Source: Aphrophora alni
Taxonomy: Eukaryota > Arthropoda > Insecta > Hemiptera > Aphrophoridae
NCBI GenBank assembly: GCA_963513935.1
Contig: OY740776.1
Location: 8,834,724 to 8,898,723, forward strand
DNA length: 64,000 nucleotides
Reading direction: 5' to 3'
The notes under the pieces were generated by a model. The model saw nothing but the letters and a program-made list of their open reading frames with translations, had not been told where the DNA came from and ran no database searches. The first letter of the stretch is position 1; every line of letters starts with the position of its first letter. The position numbers and the translations under genes were made by a program. Positions 56,010 through 64,000 of the stretch are shown piece after piece.

Positions 56010-58080
56010 TATACTGGGTGTGGAAAGAAAAGGTAACTGAAAAATAAATTGGTTTATTATTAACACAGCAATATTAAACTAAGCATTAACATTTCTATTA
56101 CACAATCATATGTTTCCCTCCACAATCGACAACATATCCCATGTGCCTAATCCATTGCAGTGACGTTGTTGTTACATTGGTCAGGGGTAACATCTCCAAG
56201 AACAGATTCTATGTTTTGACAGAGCTGTTGCAGGCTTCTTGGAACCGCTGTAAAGCAATTTTCTTTTAACATTTCCTATAGATACGTGTCACAAATCGTG
56301 ACGTCAGGACTTCGAGATGGATAAGGAAATTCTGTTCCTCGAGACACAAGCCCTCCAGGAAAAAGTACCCCCTAGAGCTAATCCATTGCAGTGACCATGT
56401 TGTTACATTGGTCAGGGGTAACATCTCCAAGAACAGATTCTATGTTTTGACAGAGCTGTTGCAGGCTTCTTGGAACCGGTGTAATTAAAGCACTTTTCTT
56501 TTAACATTTCCTATAGATACGTGTCACAAATCGTGACGTCAGGACTTCGAGATGGATAAGGAAATTCTGTTCCTCGAGACACAAGCCCTCCAGGAAAAAG
56601 TACCCCCTAGAGCTAATCCATTGCAGTGACCATGTTGTTACATTGGTCAGGGGTAACATCTCCAAGAACAGATTCTATGTTTTGACAGAGCTGTTGCAGG
56701 CTTCTTGGAACCGCTGTAAAGCACTTTTCTTTTAACATTTCCTATAGATACGTGTCACAAATCGTGACGTCAGGACTTCGAGATGCATAGGGAAATTCTG
56801 TTCCTCGAGACACAAGCCCTCCAGGAAAAAGTACCCCCTAGAGCTAATCCATTGCAGTGACCATGTTGTTACATTGGTCAGGGGTAACATCTCCAAGAAC
56901 AGATTCTATGTTTTGACAGAGCTGTTGCAGGCTTCTTGGAACCGCTGTAAAGCACTTTTCTTTTAACATTTCCTATAGATACGTGTCACAAATCGTGACG
57001 TCAGGACTTCGAGATGCATAGGGAAATTCTGTTCCTCGAGACACAAGCCCTCCAGGAAAAAGTACCCCCTAGAGCTAATCCATTGCAGTGACCATGTTGT
57101 TACATTGGTCAGGGGTAACATCTCCAAGAACAGATTCTATGTTTTGACAGAGCTGTTGCAGGCTTCTTGGAACCGGTGTAATTAAAGCACTTTTCTTTTA
57201 ACATTTCCTATAGATACGTGTCACAAATCGTGACGTCAGGACTTCGAGATGGATAAGGAAATTCTGTTCCTCGAGACACAAGCCCTCCAGGAAAAAGTAC
57301 CCCCTAGAGCTGTTTGTTACCACGACCCAAGTTGCTCCATCTTGCTGGAATGTCTGTTTTTCACATTCGAGACAATGAAGGTCACAAACAACTGCAAATC
57401 AGATTGAAAACGATTGATCACTTGTTCTCTGTACACTGCAGCAGTAATTGTGATTGTCTGCCTATTGGCATCTTCAATGAAGTATGGTCCAATGACACCA
57501 TATTTCGAAACTGCAGCCCAAACTGTCAATTTTTCTGAATGTAGTGGTCTGGGCATATTCATATGGTTTCTCCCAACTCAAAACAACTGAATTTTGTTTA
57601 TTAACATGACATTCATCTGACCACCACCAAATTGTCCAAGTTATCTGAATTGTCAGATTACATTAAACACTCGGCCACAGTAATGTACACGTTGAGGGAA
57701 ATCATGAGGTTTCATTTCATGAAGGATCTGTATTTGGTAAGAGTGTGCACCAATTACTTTAATCATGTGGCACATACTTCTTGAATCAATGTGTAGCTCT
57801 TTAGACATGTGCCGAATGCTCTTGTTAGGAAACTGTAACACTTTATCAAACACTCGACCAACATTTTAATGTGTCATCGTGCTACGTGGTCTTCCATTGT
57901 GATTCTTAACAGACTTTGTGGTTCTAAACATTCTAACCAAACTTAAGACGGTTTTGTTTGGAGGTCCCTATCTTTGATAATGTGTTAAAAACTTTACCTT
58001 TACAATTGTCAAGGACGGCCCACCACTCCGACCTTCTTAACTTAAGGAAGACCTCTTTCCTAACCCATCATCGTGTGTAA
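56010..58080 (-). pseudogene. IS630/mariner-superfamily transposase pseudogene with amplified 3' end
   Basis: Minus-strand pieces from right to left: GPPNKTVLSLVRMFRTTKSV and KNHNGRPRS (HTH linker, about 57970-57880); GRVFDKVLQFPNKSIRHMSK and ELHIDSRSM (second HTH), then HSYQIQILHEMKPHDFPQRV (57853-57653); LHSEKLTVWAAVSKYGVIGP (start of the second catalytic block, about 57545-57470); and QDGATWVV near 57340. After a frameshift come GGLVSRGTEFPYPSRSPDVT and ICDTYL, the RSPD..D..LW region, within the tandem array. TACTGGGTGTGGAAAGAAAA at 56012 looks like the terminal repeat. Stops and shifts make it inactive. The RSPD end is present five times because of local tandem duplication. Confidence 0.85.
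56150..57311. repeat. Satellite F: 231-bp tandem repeat, 5 copies, derived from transposase
   Basis: TACATTGGTCAGGGGTAACA starts at 56173, 56404, 56639, 56870 and 57101; the spacing is 231, 235, 231, 231. The 4-bp-longer form has CCGGTGTAATTAAAGC in place of CCGCTGTAAAGC and appears in copies 2 and 5; copies 3 and 4 share GATGCATAGGG. Each unit spans the C-terminal part of the transposase on the minus strand; TAG stops at the junction prevent an open multimer. Confidence 0.95.
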
Positions 58081-58438
58081 AAAACTTATTTTGAAATGTA
58101 AAATAATTTTGATCGAAACATTATTTTAATTACACTAGAGGTACAAGGGTCAACTTTAGCTTAATAAAATAACGATTCCACACTATCTGTTAACAGTAAT
58201 AACAGTAAATAAACTTCTTATGTCAACAAGTTTGGAGTTATCATCTTTAATCTTATTTACTAATTCTAAGGAATTTTTAAACTCATTTTATTTCAATTTA
58301 AAAATATTCATCTGAAAAGTATTGCAAATTTAACCAGATTATATGACAGTGACTGTACAAAGGGTAGGAATATAATACAGTTTATTTAACTTAATTTTTC
58401 TGTCAGACAATCCAAATTTTATCCTTGTGGATAACAGG

Positions 58439-58457
58439 TTTCGACAGTCATCGTCAG
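58439..58457 (-). ncRNA. Hammerhead-like core, minimal
   Basis: The minus strand reads CTGACGA, TGACTGTC, GAAAC, then CTGTTATCCACAAGGATAA. Both core blocks are present and a hairpin (TTATCC-ACAA-GGATAA) follows that could serve as helix III. Helix II would be only ~3 bp. It is a different family from the 39/59/61 kb motifs. Could be chance. Confidence 0.4.
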
Positions 58458-58529
58458 ATCCAAAACATCATGAAATCGTTCAGCCATATGAAAACATTGT
58501 TGCATTAAAACTGGTAATGTTGAGTACTC

Positions 58530-58895
58530 ACAACACTTGAAAAAACTTTAGTCCGGTTATTTTTTTTATTAAAAAAAGTAATTTTTGTCTCCTGAATTTT
58601 TTTGTAAAGTTAGCGGTTGTAGAGATATTTGACATTATACGTAATATACAAAAGAACGTTCTGGTTTTTTGTACAGGGGTAAAAGGTTACGTAAGAAATA
58701 TGTAAACCCAATTTGAGCTCAATATCTTTGCTATTTCCAAAGATATTAAGTGTTTAGTAAAAAACTCAAAATGGCGGATAATTCTAAAACTAAGTAATTC
58801 CGGACTTATTGTTTATTGGAACGTTTTTCCTTATTTTCACCAATAGAATAGCCTGGTGATATTTGGGACAATATTGTCTAGACACTCTGTATATT
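58530..58895. mobile_element. Possible right half of an old TA-type element
   Basis: It ends ATTGTCTAGACACTCTGTATA, which resembles the right end GGACACTCTGTA of the foldback at 51437-52901, and it has the same kind of interior (AAAATGGCGGATAATTC). The other end was not found. Weak. Confidence 0.35.
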
Positions 58896-59760
58896 AGTAT
58901 GGTTTACCTATAATTGTGTATTTTAAAACATTAAATGGTGGAATTAGAACAGGACCTCACTTCCCTCGCCCAATTATTGTTGCTGTCAATCGTGAGAAAG
59001 ATGGGGGGGGGGGGTGTGGGAAGAAATCATGATCCAATAGGCCTACTATCAGCTCGGATTATAACAAAATCGTTAAAGCCAATTTTTTTTAATTAAGTTA
59101 ATGTGACATCCTTAAAAACACTGGTTTTATAAATGCCTAAAAATTACTTTATTAATTTTAATTAAAATAATGTTTGCTCGCACCAAGGTATTCAGTAAAA
59201 GGTAATTTATTACTGCCATAAATCCTATCCCAGAGACAACTTCGGGATTTTATTTCCCCAGGGGATCACAGTTTAATACGACATCACTAGTTTCCCTGTA
59301 ATCTCTGAGGTTGACTTTGTTTCCATTTTTATGCACAAAGTGTATGCGGAAACGGATGTAGGAGTATGTCCAGCTTTATATCTCAGTTATTTTAAAACCA
59401 ATTTCGATGAAATTAATATGTGAAACTTTCAAGCAATTTTGTCTTGTTTTCATTTTTACTTTCTTAAATATATGACATATTGATGAAGTTATGTGATGTG
59501 GGGGGGGGGGGGTTGACGAGTTTTACGGACATTCAGTTTTGAAGGTCTCCTAAGTTTTTTAATTAATTTATATAACTCAAAATTGAGAGTAGCTGCCATA
59601 ACATAAAAACACAAAATTACGATTTTTTCTAATTGACTATAACTATATGAATCTCTAGAGCACTGTGATGAATATACAATGAAAGTAAATCCCCCAAAAC
59701 CACAATAAAACACTAACAACACAAAGACTGTATAGTTATGTTTATTCTATCTTATGTAAA

Positions 59761-59787
59761 TTTCGATAGCACTGCTGTCATCTTCAG
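59761..59787 (-). ncRNA. Hammerhead ribozyme core of a Penelope-like terminus
   Basis: The minus strand reads CTGAAGATGACAGCAGTGCT, then ATCGAAA. Both core blocks are intact. Helix II GACAGC/GCTATC has one C-A mismatch, while the outer G-C pair is better than in the 39.4-kb copy. Confidence 0.6.
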
Positions 59788-60058
59788 AAGTAGGCTACAA
59801 TACACACTAACCTTAATCACAGTTGGCCTCATCACAACATCATGTCAATGGTCATGGAAACGACTGTTGCCTTTTAATACATGGTATGATATAAAACTAA
59901 CTTAACATTTAAAATCATAGTATGAAAAATATATAAATAAATTAACTAGTAATAATGGTTGATAATAACGAAATAAAAATAAAACTAACTTAACTAAAGG
60001 AGTGAGATTTAATATCTTGGCTTCAACAAGGAGAACAATGAGGAACTAGGAATAAACA

Positions 60059-60327
60059 AGGAGAAAGATAGAAACTAGGTTCAAAGAACATATGGTACAT
60101 ATCAAGTATAATAGGGCGGAAAAATCTAGTGTAGCTAAACATGCAATCTCTACTATGCATGATTTGGGTTTGAATGTAAAATTGAAAAAGAAGTAACCAA
60201 TAACAGATTGCCAGATAGCTTTGAAAGTATCTACATTTCTAAAGCTGAAGGTAATTTGTTGTTAAATGCGGATAAAGGGTCTATTCCTAATTCCTCATTG
60301 TTCTCCTTGTTGAAGCCAAGATATTAA
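60059..60327 (+). pseudogene. GIY-YIG endonuclease C-terminal fragment of a Penelope-like ORF
   Basis: The first frame (60059-60196) reads RRKIETRFKEHMVHIKYNRA, then EKSSVAKHAIS and HDLGLNVK. The second frame (60193-60327) reads VTNNRLPDSFESIYISKAEG, then NLLLNADKGSIP and a natural TAA stop. 'R...R..EH......K.SA.A.H' and 'RL...ES.YI.K....L.N...G' are the hallmarks of the GIY-YIG domain at the C-terminus of Penelope-like proteins, which nicks DNA for target-primed insertion. A single frameshift near 60193 separates the halves. The GIY and YIG strands and the whole reverse transcriptase are missing. Confidence 0.8.
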
Positions 60328-60395
60328 ATATCACTCCATTAGTTAAGTTAGTTTTATACACATACCATGTATTAGAAGGCACCGGGCATTGCCAC

Positions 60396-61031
60396 TAGTG
60401 ATGTGTGAGTTCGAATTAAAATACTCGGTGATTCCGAGTATCAAAATCCTCGGAAGAGTCCGAATATTAAAATCCTCGGTTTCGTATTAAAATACTCGGT
60501 CAAAATCCTCGTAACTAGGAACAAGGAGGAGGTAATGTGCGAGTCATAGCGAGTATCCTCGGTGTGCGAGTATCCTCTGACAACGATATTCGTTAGTGTT
60601 GTGTCAATTCCAAACAAAATACTCGGTGTTTCTACTTTGGTTACATTAGATTCTAAGCTGATTTTTCACTACACATTAATTAAACATTACGATTTTGAGT
60701 TATAATGATTTAGATTCGGTAACAAGTTCAATTTAAAATAACAATAATATTCATTTATTTCCACATTAACAAAAAGTAAATTAAATTATTATTTAATTGT
60801 TATTACTTATATTTAAATAAATATTTATAGGTTACCATCTTTATAAAAAAATATAGTAAATTAACTTATTTTAAATAACAACTAAATTATTAATGTTGGT
60901 AATAATTGTACTTACGTTTAATTACTGAATTTGTGTCGAGGCAGGATAACATTTAATTACGTATTACAAGTGTCAATCACATATTGTTAAAAAAAATTAA
61001 TACTTGGTGGATCAGTCTAACAGATAGAAAT

Positions 61032-61065
<34 letters not shown>

Positions 61066-61179
61066 ATGCGCATAATCATTCTGCGCAGATACTCGATGTC
61101 GAATTAATAATACGAGTATTGAAATCATTCGAAGCCGAGTATTGCGAGTATCTATTTCACCCGAGTATCAACATCGCTA
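60396..61179 (+). mobile_element. hAT-like non-autonomous element, 784 bp, with 8-bp target duplication
   Basis: Ends TAGTGATGT and, on the minus strand, TAGCGATGT, flanked by ATTGCCAC at 60388-60395 and 61180-61187. It interrupts the Penelope-like sequence, whose uninterrupted form GCGTTGCCACGCCCATTGAC exists at 39281-39300. The interior is AT-rich with a (CA)n run at 61028-61053 and many copies of TACTCGG/CGAGTAT. No transposase. Confidence 0.9.
61028..61053. repeat. (AC)n microsatellite
   Basis: About 13 AC units inside the hAT-like element; absent from the related copy at 13262-13540. Confidence 0.95.
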
Positions 61180-61299
61180 ATTGCCACGTTCATTCATTGA
61201 CATGTGTTACGAGGCCGAGGGGATCAGGTGAAGGGTGGGGGGAACGCCTTGCTAAAGTAGTAATTGTAGTTATTAAGGTTAGTAGTGTGTAATGTACCT

Positions 61300-61326
61300 C
61301 TGAAGATGATAGCAGTGCTATTGAAA
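61300..61326 (+). ncRNA. Hammerhead ribozyme core of a Penelope-like terminus
   Basis: CTGAAGA, TG, helix II ATAGC/GCTAT with loop AGT, T, GAAA: identical to the 39.4-kb core. Downstream the sequence is TGTATAATAAACATAACT instead of TGTACATAACT, so a 7-nt insertion lengthens the helix III region. Confidence 0.6.
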
Positions 61327-61861
61327 TGTATAATAAACATAACTATACAGTCATTGTGTGTGTTTTATTATACTTTTGGGGAATTTTCTTTCATTGATTA
61401 TAACAATATTGATTAACTTTTGCTCGAGTGTAACATCTAAGGATCCAGTCTAAATGTATTGGTTGCCACCTTTAAATAAATGGTGGTTCGTGATTAATCG
61501 GTAAAAATACCAAAAAACAAATGTGCTAATATCAGGTTGTTATAAAAATACATAATTTTATCAAAATCAGCTCTACTTATTTCATTCAAATTTTAGTGAA
61601 ATGTGAAGAGTAATAATAAAATACTCCCAAGCAAAATCGCAAAAAAACTAGGTTCACGAATAATCTCCCCAAAAAACAAAAATAAAACTTAACAGATGTC
61701 ATTTAAAAGCTTGATTTTTATCAAATACTTTTTAAACTGAGAATACGCTGTATTCATGTCACAAATGAAGCAATTAAACCCTTATCCATTCTTCATGTTT
61801 TCATCGATTGATTTGATTATAGGCTAGGTTGTATAAAATAAAACATTGTGTTTAAATTACT

Positions 61862-62516
61862 ATTAAGTGTTTTAAGAATGCAGTATATACAAAATGTCTC
61901 AACAAACATGAGATTAAAAAAGCTGGAAAAGGCGGGAAAATGCACTCATTTTAATTATAACATTCCTATCGGAGATAAAAATGATTAAAAACATTTTAAC
62001 TTGGTCAGTCTGACTAGAATAGTTAAGAAATTAGAATATAGTTTTAAGAAATTGTATACAATGAGAACCAGAATCAATAATAAAACTAAAAGTTTCGCAT
62101 CGAAATATATAGTTCAAAAAGTGAGAAAAAAGAAAATAAGAACATTAAATATAAAGAAGAATGAATCAACAAACAAATTTTAGCCTTACATCTTACGTTA
62201 AACAAAGTACTACTAGTAGATACAATAAATAGCATAATAGAAGATATTAAAAATAGACTAAATAAAGTAAAATATGGGAAGTTAAACACAAATTGTTTTT
62301 ATTTAAAAAAGGGAGAAACAATAACAGAAGTGATAATAATGATTAAAAGAATAATTTTTACGAATGAATTTAGCAAAAATAGAAAGAAGACGAAATATTA
62401 GAAAAGGGATTAAAAAATAATATAATGGGAATAAATATTACAAAAGAAGTGGAACAAAACATCGTAGATATTGAGAATGCATTAAGTTATATATCTAATG
62501 AAGAAAAAGAACATTA
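61862..62516 (+). pseudogene. Unidentified A-rich, Lys/Ile/Asn-rich gene remnant
   Basis: From an ATG at 61909 one frame runs to 62182 with a single in-frame stop (near 61978), then continues in other frames to a TAA at 62516. Conserved-looking stretches are MRLKKLEKAGKC, LTRIVKKLEYSFKKLY, INSIIEDIKNRLNKVKYGKL and, at the end, KEVEQNIVDIENALSYISNE. The amphipathic, coiled-coil-like end and long low-stop frames suggest a formerly coding gene of very AT-rich origin. I do not recognise the family; a large DNA virus, a mobile element or an endosymbiont-derived gene are all possible. Two or more frameshifts and at least one stop make it inactive. Confidence 0.4.
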
Positions 62517-62645
62517 AGTGTTTTGAGAATGTAGTATATCCAAAACGTGTTAACAAAAGTGAGATTAACAAAGCTGGGAAAGGCGGAACAATGTATACTC
62601 ATTTTAATTATAACATTCCTAGCTGAGATAAAAATGATTTTTTTT
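62514..62645 (+). repeat. Truncated tandem duplicate of the 5' end of the remnant at 61862
   Basis: TTAAGTGTTTTGAGAATG, GTGAGATTAACAAAGCTGGG, and ACTCATTTTAATTATAACAT repeat 61862-61990 at an offset of 652 bp with ~15% differences and small indels that shift frame. It ends at a T-run. Confidence 0.85.
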
Positions 62646-62649
62646 TTTT

Positions 62650-63335
62650 AATGTGACAATAAAATTAATTAAATAACTGCTTTTTTATGAATTCTTTTAT
62701 TAAAAAACACAGGTTTAAATTTGAAAAACCCATTTGAAGCCCCGTTTTTGTATGGAAAAAATGTTTTTAAAAACAAAAAGTAGTTTCATTTTACCAATAA
62801 ATGTACCCCAATTCTTATTTCTCTTCCATTATTTATTTTTAAAAAATCAAGCGTCTGTATTTTTCCCTGTATAAAATATATTTTGGAGAAACGCAGAATC
62901 CAGATCTCACCATGACGATGTAATTATATCAAAACAATGCGATAAGAATTTAAACAAAGAATTTATTTATAAACATCGAACATGACTAAATACAAGAGAA
63001 AAGATAAAAAGCGGAACAAATTTAATGACATAACTTCTGAAAATATTTAAAGAATCCAAGGACTTTCTGCCCCTCGAGGCAACTCATTTTTATTTCATTA
63101 AAAAGAAATCCTCGCAGCTTCAGGCCAGGACTTAATCCTTCAGTTCGGGATCATGGAACAACGACCCACCGGGGGACTTGAAGCCTACAAAATCTCGTTT
63201 ACTTTAATTACAAGATATGTTTACTTTTACTTTATTTAACCCTCCCCAATATATCTCCATAAGTAGCGGTTGTTTTAACAGTAAAGTGGAATAACAGTCA
63301 TGTATTGCTCAAGACAAAACTGAGAAAATCTAAAC
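62650..63335. other. No recognisable gene
   Basis: AT-rich, with a GC-richer block at 63060-63185. No ORF or repeat is supported. Confidence 0.35.
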
Positions 63336-63339
63336 TAAA

Positions 63340-64000
63340 TTACAACAGTTTATGTTCAATGTCTGGTTAAATACAACTGTTTATGTTAAATACAACAGTT
63401 TATGTATTCTCTGTTTAAAGTTTAACAGTTTATGTATGTAAAATGTCTGGTTAAATACAACAGTTTATATTATGTAAAATGTCTGGTTAAATACAACTGT
63501 TTATGTTAAATGTCTGGTTAAATACAACAGTTTATGTATGTAAAATGTCTGGTTAAATACAACAGTTTATATTATGTAAAATGTCTGGTTAAATACAACA
63601 GTTTATGTTAAATGTCTGGTTAAATACAACAGTTTATGTATGTAAAAGTCTGGTTAAATACAACAGTTTATGTTAAATATCTGGTTAAATACAACAGTTT
63701 ATGTTAAATGTCTGGTTAAATACAACAGTTTATGTAAAATGTCTGGTTAAATACAACAGTTTATGTTAAATGTCTGGTTAAATACAACAGTTTATGTTAA
63801 ATGTCTGGTTAAATACAACAGTTTATGTTAAATGTCTGGTTAAATACAACAGTTTATGTATGTAAATGTCTGGTTAAATACAACTGTTTATGTTAAATGT
63901 CTGGTTAAATACAACAGTTTATGTATGTAAAAGTCTGGTTAAATACAACAGTTTATGTTAAATGTCTGGTTAAATATAACAGTTTATATTATGTAAAATG
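63340..64000. repeat. ~31-bp minisatellite, about 20 copies, running off the window
   Basis: The unit is about GTCTGGTTAAATACAACAGT plus TTATGTTAAAT. Variants carry an extra TGTATG or ATTATG (units up to ~37 bp) or lack part of GTCTGG. CAACTGTTTATG replaces CAACAGTTTATG in some. The array continues beyond 64000, so total length is unknown. Confidence 0.95.

Larger units (their letters stand above)
59665..61400. mobile_element. Penelope-like element, inverted composite with hAT insertion
   Basis: 59665-60055 (read minus) and 60270-61400 (read plus, minus the hAT insert) are the same 3' region in opposite orientation. The shared order is CAAGGAGAACAATGAGGAA (tail of ORF), AGTTAAGTTAGTTTTATA, the hammerhead core, ACATAACTATACAGT, and TTTGGGG.ATTT.CTTTCAT. 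Between them lies a GIY-YIG endonuclease C-terminal fragment. The 39.1-39.5 kb locus is a second copy of the same family, also head to head. Confidence 0.8.

Noticed and set aside
61862..62645. Short LTRs around the A-rich ORF remnant
   Set aside because: The repeated ~130 bp includes the 5' part of the ORF itself, so partial tandem gene duplication explains it better.
1..64000. tRNA, rRNA or snRNA genes
   Set aside because: No A/B-box pair with a cloverleaf, and no recognisable rRNA or snRNA core, was found by eye; a covariance search could still find a degenerate one.

Overview
The window reads as nuclear DNA of an arthropod, most likely an insect. It is strongly AT-rich, contains interspersed blocks of TTAGG/CCTAA (the ancestral arthropod telomere motif), and carries decayed Tc1/mariner, hAT, piggyBac-like, Merlin-like, Penelope-like and Jockey/R1/CR1-type elements. 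A hemipteran is my guess from the mix of elements, but the sequence does not prove it. I found no intact host protein-coding gene, no tRNA or rRNA, and nothing bacterial. The one candidate host exon (31307-31486, minus) is weak.

Layout. 1-9.5 kb: a dispersed repeat in two copies flanking a single-copy relative of the 9.6-11.9 kb satellites and a broken mariner element with a nested foldback insertion; a purine-rich minisatellite; inverted-repeat debris; a non-LTR retroelement tail; a clean 193-bp hAT-type MITE. 9.6-11.9 kb: two adjoining satellites (70 bp and 171 bp). 12-14 kb: non-LTR reverse transcriptase tail and a hAT-like fragment. 14.07-21.71 kb: about 45 copies of a ~170-bp satellite with higher-order duplications. 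21.9-22.8 kb: two opposed retroelement tails. 23.4-24.9 kb: a 254-bp satellite with dimeric structure. 26-31 kb: a hairpin insertion, a 37-bp minisatellite and a TTAGG-bearing ~300-bp repeat. 32-38 kb: foldback and piggyBac-like elements. 39 kb: Penelope-like termini. 39.8-45.5 kb: diverged dispersed repeats and a 570-bp polypurine tract. 45.8-47.5 kb: a 162-bp satellite. 48-49.3 kb: Jockey-like tail split by a hAT MITE. 49.5-54.6 kb: foldbacks, a retroposon-like insertion, a mariner-superfamily pseudogene and a Merlin-like element. 56-58 kb: another mariner-superfamily pseudogene whose 3' end is tandemly amplified. 58.4-61.4 kb: Penelope-like remnants with hammerhead-like cores and a hAT insertion. 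61.8-62.6 kb: an unidentified decayed A-rich ORF with a partial duplication. 63.3 kb to the end: a ~31-bp minisatellite running off the window.

The main theme is satellite birth. At least four tandem arrays have a single-copy or dispersed relative inside the same 64 kb: 70/171-bp arrays versus 1015-1447; the 162-bp array versus a dispersed repeat at six or more sites; the 231-bp array versus a transposase 3' end; and possibly the 170-bp array versus the repeats at 34-43 kb. A second theme is nested insertion: four insertions have readable target-site duplications, and several can be compared with a paralogous empty site elsewhere in the window. All similarities were read by eye; no alignment, search or folding program was run.
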